The notes under the pieces were generated by a model, which saw only the letters and a program-made list of their open reading frames with translations, did not search any database and was not told where the DNA came from. 64,000 nt of DNA, from assembly GCA_949296415.1 (NCBI GenBank), contig CASFQC010000001.1, forward strand, positions 62,001 to 126,000, in the 5' to 3' direction. This document shows, piece by piece, positions 8,080-17,648 of the stretch; position 1 is the stretch's first letter, and each line of letters begins with the position of its first letter. The position numbers and the translations under genes were made by a program. This stretch comes from an uncultured Bacteroides sp. (GTDB taxonomy: Bacteria; Bacteroidota; Bacteroidia; Bacteroidales; Bacteroidaceae).

Positions 8080-9042
8080 TCAATTGGTATGCCGGAACAA
8101 TGGGGCTATATGCTTCTTATAGGAGAGCCATAATTTCCAAAGCCTGTAATGCCGGTAGGAGATGTTTCCTTCTCTTGCAATGAGCCGGAACAGCTCTTTC
8201 CTGCGTGAAGGCGAAGATACCCGATAGTATTTCACAACCTTGTAGTAATTATACTTATCTTGAAGAATGTCTTTCTTCCTCATTCTCTCTTTGGTGTACA
8301 GGCTTCGCTTGATATAAGCTATCTCTCCCAGCGAATTTCCCTCCTCGCTGCCTTTTACCGTAGTGTTGTTGCCATGTTTTCTGAAGCAATTCAGCTTCCG
8401 GTGTATCTCAATGATGTTTCCCTTCCTGATCTGTTCTATCCAGAACAGCCAGTCGCCACAGTAGCGCATCTGGCGGAAACGAGGGTCAATGTTCTCCAGA
8501 CAGCCTTCCCGCCGGAACAGCACCATGCTTGCGTTGTACACCGAATTGAAGGCAAGCATGTGCGACGTCAGGTATTCGTGTGAGGGAAACTCGTAGGCTT
8601 TTCCGTCTTCTTCCCAACAGTCTGTGCCTTCTATTTTTATGGGATTGCCTTCCCCGTCCACTCCGCAGGAGCCGGTGATGCACAGCTGCGCTTCCGGATG
8701 CTCCTCCAGTTGGCGCACGGTATGCTCCAGAAATTCCGGCTTGGCATAGTCATCGCTTTCGGCTATCCACACGTACTTGCCCTGGGCCAGCCTGATGCCT
8801 TTTTCCCATTGCATAAACGGATAACCGGTGTTCCGGTCGTTCAGCACAAGATGGCTTACGTGCGGGTTGCCGGCATATGACTCCAGCAGTTCACGGCTTC
8901 CGTCGGTGGAGCAGTCGTCCAGCAATATCAGTTCGAAGTCTTGGAATGTCTGCTCCAGTACGGAGTTTATCCGCAGGGGCAAGTAACGCTTGTGGTTGTA
9001 GTTGGGTATGATGACACTGACGGTCACTTTCGGCTGTTTCAT
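8080..9042 (-). CDS. GT2 family glycosyltransferase
   Basis: 320 residues. VSVIIPNYNHKRYLPLRI, LLDDCSTDGSRE and the AESDD metal motif near residue 99 define a standard GT2 catalytic domain. RYCGDWLFWIEQIRKGNIIEI and NCFRKHGNNTT match the same regions of the paralogue at 5994-6974. The C-terminal 60 residues are basic and aromatic, suggesting peripheral membrane contact. The frame is complete. A TATCTTTG element on the minus strand at 9078-9085 is the likely promoter. It stands between two plus-strand glycosyltransferases, so it is transcribed alone. Confidence 0.9.
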   Translation of the reverse strand: MKQPKVTVSVIIPNYNHKRYLPLRINSVLEQTFQDFELILLDDCSTDGSRELLESYAGNPHVSHLVLNDRNTGYPFMQWEKGIRLAQGKYVWIAESDDYAKPEFLEHTVRQLEEHPEAQLCITGSCGVDGEGNPIKIEGTDCWEEDGKAYEFPSHEYLTSHMLAFNSVYNASMVLFRREGCLENIDPRFRQMRYCGDWLFWIEQIRKGNIIEIHRKLNCFRKHGNNTTVKGSEEGNSLGEIAYIKRSLYTKERMRKKDILQDKYNYYKVVKYYRVSSPSRRKELFRLIAREGNISYRHYRLWKLWLSYKKHIAPLFRHTN

Positions 9043-9077
9043 TTTTCAGGCGGTTTATGGTTATCAAAAACGACTTG

Positions 9078-9085
9078 CAAAGATA
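9078..9085 (-). promoter_or_regulatory. -7 promoter element for the GT2 gene at 8080-9042
   Basis: Minus strand reads TATCTTTG, 36 bases upstream of the start codon. A TTG at 9098-9100 is only 12 bases away, too close for a normal -33 box. Confidence 0.5.
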
Positions 9086-9214
9086 GTACTTATTTTTCAA
9101 GGAATATAAGAACAGTCGGCTTACATTGGCCAGTCTATTAATTTTTGCAGGTTCCAAGCCGCGCCATGTCAGAAAAAACAGGTAGATTTGCATTTTAATC
9201 ACGGAGGAACAATT

Positions 9215-10927
9215 ATGAAATCGGCTATTTGTGCCATCGCACGCAACGAATGCGAATATCTGGAAGAATGGATAACCTACCACTTGGACCTGGGCTTCAC
9301 ACACATTTTTCTGTATGACAACAACGATGCGGGCGATGACAGTGTGCGAATGCTGCTGCAGTCCATGCCCGCCGCCGGACGGGTAACGCTGACAGACTAC
9401 CGGGGCGCGATGGCGGCACAGCTTACGGCTTATAATGACTGTTACTTCAGACACGGGAAAGACTTCGACTGGATGGCTTTCATAGACATTGACGAATTTA
9501 TAACGTTCGGGACGGAAAACCGGCACGCTTGCATCAATGATTTCCTGGCCGGGGTACCCTGCCGGTTCAACGTGCTTGCCATCAACTGGATGTATTATGG
9601 CGACAATGAGGAAGTCGTCTATCGGAAAGAAGGAGTGATGCGGCGTTTCCCGAAGCCTGCGGAAGACACCTCCCAAAACAAGCATGTCAAGGTGTTGGCA
9701 CGCACACGGCAATCCCTCTTTTTCTTGCGCAACCCGCACTGCATGGACGGCGACTGCCGCATCTGCGACGACTGTCAGGCGGAAGTTCCGGAAAGTTCGC
9801 CTTTCAAGTCTCCGTCGTACAAACAATTATATATACGTCATTATGGGACCAAGACCATAGAAGAGTTCATTACGCACAAATTGCTGAGAGGAGCTGCCGA
9901 CCAGACACACAATCCTTATAAGCTGGAACTATTCTATCAGCTGAACAGACGGAGCAAGGCGAAACGGGACGTGGAACGCAAATACTTCCATATCCATAAG
10001 GAAGTGCCTTCTCCCTGTGTCAGCATTATTGTCCCTAACTATAACAACCGTCTTTATCTGAAAGAATGCGTGGAATCCGTGTTGGGACAGACCTTTACCG
10101 ACTACGAGCTTATCTTGCTGGACAACTGTTCCGATGACAACAGCCAACGTTTGCTTCTATCCTACAGCACCCATCCACGGGTGAGCTACGTGGTGCTGGA
10201 CACAAGGCATGACGAAAATCCTTTCAGGCAACGGGAAAAAGGAATAAGGCTGGCCAAAGGCCGGTACGTCTGGATACTGGAAAGCCACGACAGCGCCGAC
10301 TCCCATTTCCTGGAAAAGGCAGTGGAACAGATGAGACTGCATCCCGAGGCGGCCCTGTGTTTTGCGCATTCGCGTGCGGACGGCGGAAAAGGGGAGTCTC
10401 CGTACGCCTGTCACAAACCGTCCGGAAGACCTGCGGAAGACCAGGATATCCGCGTGCATGCGCCTGCGGACCTTCTGAAGGAGCGGCTGGCTGACGGCAA
10501 CCGGATGTGTGAGCCTTCCATGACCCTTTTCCGCCGTGAAGGTTTCTGGGAAAAGACAGACAAGGCATACCGTTCCATGTGCCTTTGCGACAACTGGCTG
10601 TTCTGGATAAGACAGGCACGCAGGGGAATGGCGGTGGAAATCTGCCATGAACTGGGACTGGTCAGGCATCAAAACGACCCTGTGCCCATCCAGGAAAAAC
10701 TGACCGTAGACGCTTTGCTCGAAATGGCTGCGACAAAAAAGAATCTTTATGAGGATTTGGCCGTCAAGGCATGGGTCACAAAGGACAAGCACCAGTTCTA
10801 TGTCAAGGTAAGAAAATGCAAGACAAGTTCCTTCAGACGCTTCAAGCGGATATGGAGACTCAAGGCACAGGCTTGGTGGGATTATGTGACATGGCCGGTC
10901 ATACGTCATTTCCAACGGCAGGCCTGA
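9215..10927 (+). CDS. Double glycosyltransferase: GT92/Glyco_tranf_2_4-like domain plus GT2 domain
   Basis: 570 residues. Start set at base 9215 (MKSAICAIARNECEYLEEW), preceded by GGAGG at the right distance; a frame extension to 9188 exists but has no such support. Domain 1 (about 1-250): CAIARNECEYLEEWI, FLYDNNDAGDDS and the acidic motif FIDIDEF with DIDE at 91-94. A cysteine-rich stretch follows (CMDGDCRICDDC), which could hold a metal but may be chance. Domain 2 (from about 268): VSIIVPNYNNRLYLKE and LLDNCSDDNS, but the metal motif seen as AESDD in the paralogues is LESHD here (Glu356-Asp359). So domain 2 may be altered in activity. The two domain types also occur as separate genes in this cluster (3922-4842 and 8080-9042). 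Confidence 0.87.
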   Translation: MKSAICAIARNECEYLEEWITYHLDLGFTHIFLYDNNDAGDDSVRMLLQSMPAAGRVTLTDYRGAMAAQLTAYNDCYFRHGKDFDWMAFIDIDEFITFGTENRHACINDFLAGVPCRFNVLAINWMYYGDNEEVVYRKEGVMRRFPKPAEDTSQNKHVKVLARTRQSLFFLRNPHCMDGDCRICDDCQAEVPESSPFKSPSYKQLYIRHYGTKTIEEFITHKLLRGAADQTHNPYKLELFYQLNRRSKAKRDVERKYFHIHKEVPSPCVSIIVPNYNNRLYLKECVESVLGQTFTDYELILLDNCSDDNSQRLLLSYSTHPRVSYVVLDTRHDENPFRQREKGIRLAKGRYVWILESHDSADSHFLEKAVEQMRLHPEAALCFAHSRADGGKGESPYACHKPSGRPAEDQDIRVHAPADLLKERLADGNRMCEPSMTLFRREGFWEKTDKAYRSMCLCDNWLFWIRQARRGMAVEICHELGLVRHQNDPVPIQEKLTVDALLEMAATKKNLYEDLAVKAWVTKDKHQFYVKVRKCKTSSFRRFKRIWRLKAQAWWDYVTWPVIRHFQRQA

Positions 10928-11614
10928 CGGCATCCGTTTTTTTCATTCTGACACTTTGACTTCCTTTAACACGGAGAAGCCCTTCGTTTCCGTCCGAAAT
11001 GTCTGCGGCGCGCAACAACGCAGGATTTTTTCACATACGGCATTACATCACAGCGGATTAGGCCGGAATTTAACATTTCAAAGAATGTCGGTAATCGTGG
11101 AAAAGACGGAAAAATCCCGCATTTTGGCTGCGCGAAACACGGGCAATATATCATCCGGTGACGAATGATATAATGTCCGCCACCGGACATTATATTGCCA
11201 GCCTGCCTTTTATACGTTAGCCGACGGCTGTTTTCAAGTTTTCCATACTCTATTCTTTAACATTTATATACACACCAATCCTTTCAACGCTTCGTTTTTT
11301 ACTTATTTATACATTTCTCTCCTTCCTTTTTCCTGTTCCTGACGATATTCGGAAGAATGGAGCGTAAGCGAAATACCGCATTTAGCTATCATATCGGAAG
11401 AAAAAACAGCGAATAACCAGACATAATGATTTCCGATAATTGGTCATCCGACAAGCAGAAACCCATATGCCGCGCCTCTTTTTGCATTCTTCGGACTACC
11501 ATGTGGTTGTTTTTTGTATTTTTGTCATCCAAAAAGCGTTCCGCCTGTAAAGACGGCCCTATTTGTAGAGTCCGAACGCCTCTCTTTTTTATGAATCAAT
11601 ATTAACTGTATAAG
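10928..11614. other. Intergenic region, about 690 bases, no gene seen
   Basis: No open frame with protein-like character. It holds a perfect hairpin at 11168-11195 and, near the 3' end, a TATTTTTG element (11517-11524) that could be the promoter of the rhamnosidase gene. A small GCGTTC/GAACGC stem followed by T-rich sequence lies in the leader just before 11615. Composition is AT-rich compared with flanking genes. Confidence 0.6.
11168..11195. repeat. Perfect 12-bp hairpin in the 10.9-11.6 kb gap
   Basis: Arms 11168-11179 and 11184-11195 (ATATAATGTCCG and its exact complement) with a CCAC loop. It is 240 bases downstream of the last glycosyltransferase stop and 420 bases upstream of the rhamnosidase. 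No run of T follows directly, so a terminator role is uncertain. Confidence 0.55.
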
Positions 11615-14266
11615 ATGAAACCACATTTTCTACTGGCCGCATCCCTGCTGGCCGCATCCCTATCCGTCTCCGCACAAGAAAAAGCGGTGTGCAAGCCCGT
11701 AGGCCTGCTTTGCGACTATCTGGAAAGCCCGCTGGGCATAGACAATCCCACCCCCCGCCTGTCGTGGCAACTGGGCGACGAAAGGCAAGGCGCCCGTCAA
11801 ACAGCCTGGCGCATCGTGGTGGGAACCGACTCGCTGGAAGTGGCCGGCGACAAGGGCAACGCCTGGGACACAGGACGGCAGGAGACCGGACGCATGCCCG
11901 TGGCCTACGCCGGACAACCGCTCCGCCCCTTCACCAAATATTACTGGAAAGTATGTGCCTGGGACAAGGACCGCGTGCCGTGCGCATCGGACGTGGCCAG
12001 CTTCGAGACCGGCATGATGGACATGGCCAACTGGCAGGGCGCGTGGATAAGCGACGGACGGCCCACCGACTACAAGCCCGCCCCTTACTTCCGCAAGACC
12101 TTCAACGCGGGAAAGGACATCCGCCAGGCCAGAGCCTACATAGCCGTGGCCGGACTCTATGAGCTATACATCAACGGACAAAGGACAGGCGACCACCGTC
12201 TGGATCCGCTCTACACGCGCTTTGACCGCCGCAACCTCTACCTGACCCACGACGTCACCGCACTGCTCCGCCAAGGACAGAACGCCATAGGCGTGGTGCT
12301 GGGCAACGGCTGGTACAACCACCAGTCCATGGCCGTGTGGGACTTCCACCGCGCGCCCTGGCGCAACCGCCCGACCTTCTGCATGGACCTGCACATAACC
12401 TATACCGACGGCACCACGGAAGTCATCCGCACCGACCGCGACTGGAAGACCGCTTCAGGGCCGTTGGTATTCAACAGCATATATACCGCCGAACACTACG
12501 ACGCACGGCTGGAACAGGAAGACTGGGCCATGCCCGGATTCGACGATTCCAAATGGCAGGGCGCAAGCTACCGCCCCGTGCCCTCGCAGAACGTCACGGC
12601 ACAGCAGGCACGCCCCATCCGGGCCGTAGACACACTCGCAGTGAAGGACTGGAAACAGCTGGACGACACCACCTACGTGTTCGACTTCGGACAAAACATG
12701 TCCGGAGTGACCCGCATCCGCGTAAAAGGCGAGGAAGGCACCGTAGTGAGGCTGAAACACGGCGAACGCCTGTATGACAACGGCCGGGTGAACCTCTCCA
12801 ACATAGACGTATATCACCGGCCTGTAGACCGGTCGGATCCCTTCCAGACAGACATTCTCATATTGGACGGAAAGAAGGAAAACGAATTCGCCGCACGCTT
12901 CAACTACAAGGGCTTCCGCTACGTGGAAGTGACCAGCGACCGTCCCATAACCTTGGACGGAAACAGCATAGAAGCTTACTTCGTGCACAGTGACGTGCCA
13001 CAAGCAGGATACATCTCTTCTTCGAACCCCATCATAGAGAAGCTGTGGCAGGCCACCAACCATGCCTACCTGTCGAACCTCATGGGCTACCCCACCGACT
13101 GCCCGCAGCGCGAGAAGAACGGATGGACAGGCGACGGACACTTTGCCGTAGAGACGGCACTGTACAACTACGACGGCATCACCGTCTACGAGAAATGGCT
13201 GGCCGACCACCGCGACGAACAGCAGCCCAACGGCGTGCTGCCCGACATCATCCCTACCGGAGGCTGGGGATACGGCACAGACAACGGACTGGACTGGACC
13301 AGCACCATAGCCATCATCCCATGGAACCTCTACCTGTTCTACGGCGACGCCAAGCCGCTGGCCGACTGCTATGACAACATCAAGCGATACGTGGACTATG
13401 TGGACCGAAACAGCCCCGACGGACTGACCTCCTGGGGACGCGGCGACTGGGTGCCGGTGAAGTCGCGCTCCAACAAGGAACTGACCTCATCGGTCTACTT
13501 CTACGTAGACGCCACCATACTGGCCAAGGCAGCCCGTCTCTTCGGACGCGAGGACGACTACCAGCATTACTCCGCCCTGGCCGGAAAGATAAAGGATGCC
13601 ATAAACGCCAAATACCTGAACCGCGAGACCGGCACATACGCCAGTGGCACACAGACCGAACTGAGCGTGCCGCTGATGTGGGGCGTGGTGCCCGACGGAC
13701 TGAAACGCAAGGTGGCCCGTAACCTGGCCGCCAAAGTGGAAGAAGCGGACTATCATCTCGACGTGGGCGTGCTGGGAGCCAAAGCCATACTCAACGCGCT
13801 GAGCGAAAACGGCGAAGCCGAGACAGCCTACCGTCTGGCCGTGCAGGACACGTACCCGTCCTGGGGACACTGGGTGGCCAACGGAGCCACCACCCTGCTG
13901 GAAAACTGGGACCTGAAAGCCACCCGCGACATATCGGACAACCACATGATGTTCGGCGAGATAGGCGGATGGTTCTTCAAAGGACTGGGCGGCATCTTCC
14001 CCGACGAGGAATGGCCCGGATTCAGACACATCGTGCTGCGTCCCAACTTCCCCGCCGGACTGGACCGATTCGAAGCCCGGCACCGCTCGCCCTACGGGGA
14101 AATACGCTCGGCATGGGAACGGAAAGGCAAGCGCACCGTTGTGTACGAAGTGACCGTACCTCCCGGATGCACCGCCACCTTCCACGTGCCCGATAATGTG
14201 GAAGGCACACGTACCGTCAGGCTGGACTCAGGACGACACAGGATGGAACTGAAGGTGACAAAATGA
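11615..14266 (+). CDS. Secreted alpha-L-rhamnosidase, GH78
   Basis: Hydrolyses terminal alpha-L-rhamnose from plant glycosides or polysaccharides. 883 residues. Signal peptide MKPHFLLAASLLAASLSVSA with cleavage before QEKA, so periplasmic or outer membrane exported. The opening PVGLLCDYLESPLGID and TPRLSWQL is the standard GH78 N-terminal Ig-like module. AYIAVAGLYELYINGQ and YTRFDRRNLYLTHDVT mark the Bac_rhamnosid_N region. The catalytic (alpha/alpha)6 domain contains YPTDCPQREKNGWTGDGH around residues 492-509, whose acidic residues are conserved in the family. No SusC/SusD pair or sulfatase neighbours it, so it is an isolated enzyme rather than part of a classic polysaccharide utilisation locus. 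Family assignment is firm; natural substrate is not known. Confidence 0.95.
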   Translation: MKPHFLLAASLLAASLSVSAQEKAVCKPVGLLCDYLESPLGIDNPTPRLSWQLGDERQGARQTAWRIVVGTDSLEVAGDKGNAWDTGRQETGRMPVAYAGQPLRPFTKYYWKVCAWDKDRVPCASDVASFETGMMDMANWQGAWISDGRPTDYKPAPYFRKTFNAGKDIRQARAYIAVAGLYELYINGQRTGDHRLDPLYTRFDRRNLYLTHDVTALLRQGQNAIGVVLGNGWYNHQSMAVWDFHRAPWRNRPTFCMDLHITYTDGTTEVIRTDRDWKTASGPLVFNSIYTAEHYDARLEQEDWAMPGFDDSKWQGASYRPVPSQNVTAQQARPIRAVDTLAVKDWKQLDDTTYVFDFGQNMSGVTRIRVKGEEGTVVRLKHGERLYDNGRVNLSNIDVYHRPVDRSDPFQTDILILDGKKENEFAARFNYKGFRYVEVTSDRPITLDGNSIEAYFVHSDVPQAGYISSSNPIIEKLWQATNHAYLSNLMGYPTDCPQREKNGWTGDGHFAVETALYNYDGITVYEKWLADHRDEQQPNGVLPDIIPTGGWGYGTDNGLDWTSTIAIIPWNLYLFYGDAKPLADCYDNIKRYVDYVDRNSPDGLTSWGRGDWVPVKSRSNKELTSSVYFYVDATILAKAARLFGREDDYQHYSALAGKIKDAINAKYLNRETGTYASGTQTELSVPLMWGVVPDGLKRKVARNLAAKVEEADYHLDVGVLGAKAILNALSENGEAETAYRLAVQDTYPSWGHWVANGATTLLENWDLKATRDISDNHMMFGEIGGWFFKGLGGIFPDEEWPGFRHIVLRPNFPAGLDRFEARHRSPYGEIRSAWERKGKRTVVYEVTVPPGCTATFHVPDNVEGTRTVRLDSGRHRMELKVTK

Positions 14267-14308
14267 TACATTTTCGCCAAAAGCTCTGCAATATCACGGA
14301 TTTTTGCT

Positions 14309-14316
14309 TATGTTTG
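14309..14316 (+). promoter_or_regulatory. -7 promoter element of the ABC exporter gene
   Basis: TATGTTTG matches TAnnTTTG, 29 bases upstream of the ATG at 14346. It separates this gene from the rhamnosidase transcript. Confidence 0.5.
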
Positions 14317-14345
14317 CACACTCATAACTTTTGCTGATAACACCA

Positions 14346-16184
14346 ATGAAAGAATTCCTCCAGCTGATGCGGCGCTTCGTTTCGCCCTACAGGAAGTATG
14401 TGGGTTGGGCCATTCTGCTCAACATTCTGTCCGCCGTGTTCAACGTATTCTCATTCACGCTGCTTATCCCCATCCTGAACATCCTCTTCAAGACAGGAAC
14501 CAACGACAAGGTCTACCAGTTCATGGAATGGGGCAGCGGCAGTCTGAAGGATGTGGCAATCAACAATTTCTATTATTACGTCACGCAGCTCATCGCCTCA
14601 CACGGAGCAACCATCACACTGGTGTTCATGGGAGTGTTCCTGGCTGCCATGACCCTGCTCAAGACCTCGTGTTACTTCGCCTCGTCGGCCGTGATGATTC
14701 CGCTGCGCACCGGCGTAGTGCGCGACATCCGCATCATGGTCTACTCCAAGGTGATGCGCCTGCCGCTGGCCTTCTTCTCGGAAGAGCGTAAGGGAGACAT
14801 CATAGCCCGCATGAGCGGCGATGTGGGCGAGATAGAGAACTCTATTACCAGCTCGCTGGACATGCTGCTGAAGAATCCCATCCTCATCATCCTATACTTC
14901 ACCACACTCATCGTCACCAGCTGGCAGCTCACGCTGTTCACCGTACTGGTGCTTCCCGGCATGGGCTGGCTCATGGGCAAGGTGGGCAAGAAGCTCAAGA
15001 GACAGTCGCTCGAAGCGCAGTCCAAGTGGAGCGACACCATGTCGCAGCTGGAGGAGACTCTGGGCGGACTGCGCATCATCAAGGCGTTCATAGCCGAGGA
15101 CAAGATGATAAACCGCTTCGTGAAGAGCAGCAACGAGGTGCGCGACGCCACCAACCGCGTGGCCATGCGCCAGTCGCTGGCCCATCCCATGAGCGAGTTC
15201 CTGGGCACGCTGCTCATTGTATTCGTGCTGTGGTTTGGCGGAATGCTCATTCTGCGCGACGGCTCCACCATCGAAGCACCCACGTTCATCTTCTATATGG
15301 TGATACTCTACAGCATCATCAATCCGTTGAAAGACTTTGCCAAAGCGGGATACAACATACCGAAAGGACTGGCGTCCATGGAACGCGTGGACAAAATCCT
15401 GAAAGCAGACAACCCCATAAAGGAACCGGCACACCCCAAAGAACTGACCGCACTGAAGAACGAGATAGAGTTCCGTGACGTGTCCTTCAGCTACGACGGC
15501 ACACGCGAAGTGCTGCACCACATAAACCTGACCGTACCGAAAGGCAAGACCATAGCCCTGGTGGGACAGTCGGGTTCGGGCAAATCGACCCTGGTGGACC
15601 TGCTGCCGCGCTATCATGACGTGACGGCTGGCGGCATCTACATAGACGGGGTGAACGTGAAAGACGTACGCATACACGACCTGCGCTCACTCATCGGAAA
15701 CGTGAATCAGGAGGCCATACTGTTCAACGACTCTTTCTACAACAACATAGCTTTCGGCGTAGAGAACGCCACCATGGAGCAGGTCATAGCCGCCGCCAAG
15801 ATAGCCAACGCACACGACTTCATCATGGAGACCGAACACGGCTACGACACCACCATAGGCGACCGGGGCGGAAAACTGTCGGGAGGACAAAGGCAGCGCG
15901 TCAGCATAGCCCGGGCCATACTGAAGAACCCTCCCATACTGATACTTGACGAGGCCACATCGGCTCTTGACACCGAGAGCGAACGCCTGGTGCAGGAAGC
16001 GCTGGAAAGGCTGATGAAGACCCGTACCACCATAGCCATCGCCCACCGTCTGAGCACCATACGCAACGCCGACGAAATATGCGTGCTCTACGAGGGCAAG
16101 ATTGTGGAGCGTGGAAAGCACGAGGAACTGCTGGCCAAGAACGGATACTACAAGCGGCTGAACGACATGCAATCGCTGGCATAA
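14346..16184 (+). CDS. MsbA-like ABC transporter, permease fused to ATPase
   Basis: Half-transporter of 612 residues in the inner membrane, acting as a homodimer. Residues about 1-330 form the six-helix exporter domain (hydrophobic stretches such as YVGWAILLNILSAVFNVF and TITLVFMGVFLAAMTLL, and an EERKGDIIARMSGDVGEIE coupling region). The ATPase domain carries Walker A GQSGSGKST near 406-414, the signature LSGGQRQR near 511 and Walker B ILILDEATSALD near 530. MKEFLQLMRRF at base 14346 was preferred as start to the ATG at 14331. Family members flip lipid A or other lipids or export drugs; the essential lipid A flippase role is plausible given the glycan cluster nearby, but cannot be read from the sequence. 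Confidence 0.9.
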   Translation: MKEFLQLMRRFVSPYRKYVGWAILLNILSAVFNVFSFTLLIPILNILFKTGTNDKVYQFMEWGSGSLKDVAINNFYYYVTQLIASHGATITLVFMGVFLAAMTLLKTSCYFASSAVMIPLRTGVVRDIRIMVYSKVMRLPLAFFSEERKGDIIARMSGDVGEIENSITSSLDMLLKNPILIILYFTTLIVTSWQLTLFTVLVLPGMGWLMGKVGKKLKRQSLEAQSKWSDTMSQLEETLGGLRIIKAFIAEDKMINRFVKSSNEVRDATNRVAMRQSLAHPMSEFLGTLLIVFVLWFGGMLILRDGSTIEAPTFIFYMVILYSIINPLKDFAKAGYNIPKGLASMERVDKILKADNPIKEPAHPKELTALKNEIEFRDVSFSYDGTREVLHHINLTVPKGKTIALVGQSGSGKSTLVDLLPRYHDVTAGGIYIDGVNVKDVRIHDLRSLIGNVNQEAILFNDSFYNNIAFGVENATMEQVIAAAKIANAHDFIMETEHGYDTTIGDRGGKLSGGQRQRVSIARAILKNPPILILDEATSALDTESERLVQEALERLMKTRTTIAIAHRLSTIRNADEICVLYEGKIVERGKHEELLAKNGYYKRLNDMQSLA

Positions 16185-16186
16185 GG

Positions 16187-16825
16187 TCAGCCCTTGCGCC
16201 CGAAGTCGGCAGGCACCTCGCCCCACTTCTCCGTCTCCCACTTCAGCACGGGTGTGGAGTAGGTATTCTCACGGAGCCACCGTTCCGCCCTCTCTATGAG
16301 ACGGAACAGTGGCTCCGTCTTTTCGTTGCGGGGCAGGCTGGTCTTACACTTCTTCTGCCTCACCCAGCCTATGGCGTTGCGGCTGTCGCTGTAGACAGGC
16401 ATGTCAAGCCCCTTCTGCTTCAGCAGAGCCAGACCGTGGACAATGGCCAGAAACTCGCCCACATTGTTGGTGCCATACATGGGGCCGAAATGGAACACCT
16501 GCTGCCGGCTGGCCACATGCACGCCCCGATACTCCATGGCACCCGGATTGCCGCTGCAGGCAGCGTCCACCGCCAGACTGTTTTCCACCACCTCCGGCGG
16601 CAACTGTCCGTCGGACAGGGAAGGGCGGCGCGGAACACTGCCCGTGCCGCACCTTCCATAAGCCGGCGGAGGAGAGGCAAAGGCAGCCCGTGCCTCAGCC
16701 TCCGTATCGTAGGACTTGAAACAAGCACCCTTATAACCTTTAATCTGCAACTGACACTCGGTCCAAGAAGTGTAGATACCGGGAGTAACCCCGTTCCACA
16801 CCACATAATACTTCTTCTTATTCAT
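16187..16825 (-). CDS. rnhA: Ribonuclease H1 with N-terminal hybrid-binding domain
   Basis: Cuts the RNA strand of RNA-DNA hybrids (R-loops, primers). 212 residues. Residues 1-50 (KKYYVVWNGVTPGIYTSW, GYKGACFKSYDTEAEA) are the caulimovirus-viroplasmin/RHBD fold that grips hybrids. A Pro/Gly-rich linker leads to the catalytic domain, where the acidic set is visible: Asp87 (VDAACSGNPG), Glu124 (VGEFLA), Asp147 (YSDSRNA) and Asp207 (PADFG). The domain lacks the basic protrusion of E. coli RNase HI, as expected for the RHBD type. Its stop lies 2 bases from the convergent ABC gene stop. A second RNase H, type II, is encoded at 26326, so the cell has both classes. Confidence 0.94.
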   Translation of the reverse strand: MNKKKYYVVWNGVTPGIYTSWTECQLQIKGYKGACFKSYDTEAEARAAFASPPPAYGRCGTGSVPRRPSLSDGQLPPEVVENSLAVDAACSGNPGAMEYRGVHVASRQQVFHFGPMYGTNNVGEFLAIVHGLALLKQKGLDMPVYSDSRNAIGWVRQKKCKTSLPRNEKTEPLFRLIERAERWLRENTYSTPVLKWETEKWGEVPADFGRKG

Positions 16826-17047
16826 AGATTACACACTGATAATCAAATCGTCATTTCTCATCTCCCGTACATTTGCACAAAGCTGACCGCACCGCCGCGT
16901 ACGTTCTGTGGGGACAGACTCCAGTGCGGGAGCAATCACAGCTTGTGCGGAACCATCCGCAACCCGGCATGAACGGATTCCCACCGGACGCTCTTCCCAA
17001 GGCCGGCCCGGAACCGGTATCGGCAGGCAAAGGTAGAGCTTTTTTCC

Positions 17048-17076
17048 TTGTTTCTCATTTTTTCTCCCTATCTTTG
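17048..17076 (+). promoter_or_regulatory. Promoter of aroK
   Basis: TTG at 17048-17050, 18-base spacer, then TATCTTTG at 17069-17076, near the Bacteroidetes TTTG-N19-TAnnTTTG pattern. It lies 30 bases before the aroK start. A divergent TACCTTTG on the minus strand (17028-17035) may serve rnhA. Confidence 0.65.
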
Positions 17077-17105
17077 CCAGCGAACTGTACGAAAGAAAAA
17101 CTCAT

Positions 17106-17648
17106 ATGACACGCATATTCCTGACAGGCTACATGGGAGCCGGCAAGACCACACTGGGCAAAGCCTTTGCCCGCAAGGCCGGCCTGTCGTTCATCGACTT
17201 GGACTGGTATATAGAGGAACGCCGGCACAAGACCATCAGCCAGCTGTTCGCCGAACTGGGCGAAGACGGTTTCCGGCAACTGGAACAACGAATGCTCCAT
17301 GAGGCAGGCGAGTTCGAAGATGTGGTCATAGCCTGCGGAGGAGGCACCCCGTGCTTCTTCGACAACATGGACTACATGAACCGCCAAGGTCTGACTGTGT
17401 GGGTGGACGCCGACAATGACACCCTGTTCCGCCGCCTGCGCGCAGCCACACACCAGCGTCCCATACTCTGCGGGAAGACCGACGAGGAACTGCGGGACTT
17501 CATTGCCGCTTCCATGGAAAAACGCCGTCCCTTCTACACACAAGCACAACTCATTCTGGATGGCAACCGACTGGAAAGCCACAAGGAGATAAGAGATACA
17601 GTAGAACAGTTGTCCGATATTATCCTGAATGAAGATAAACGGATATAG
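17106..17648 (+). CDS. aroK: Shikimate kinase
   Basis: Phosphorylates shikimate at O3 with ATP in the chorismate pathway (cytoplasm). 180 residues, near the 173 of E. coli AroK. The P-loop GYMGAGKTT is at residues 8-16; FIDLDWYIE carries the shikimate-binding Asp pair; FRQLEQRML and ACGGGTPC (the substrate-binding GGG loop) follow, and RRPFYTQAQ holds the lid/adenine-side Arg. The gene has its own promoter and ends 122 bases before the preferred start of the secreted hydrolase gene, which may be transcribed with it, though it is functionally unrelated. No odd features. Confidence 0.96.
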   Translation: MTRIFLTGYMGAGKTTLGKAFARKAGLSFIDLDWYIEERRHKTISQLFAELGEDGFRQLEQRMLHEAGEFEDVVIACGGGTPCFFDNMDYMNRQGLTVWVDADNDTLFRRLRAATHQRPILCGKTDEELRDFIAASMEKRRPFYTQAQLILDGNRLESHKEIRDTVEQLSDIILNEDKRI

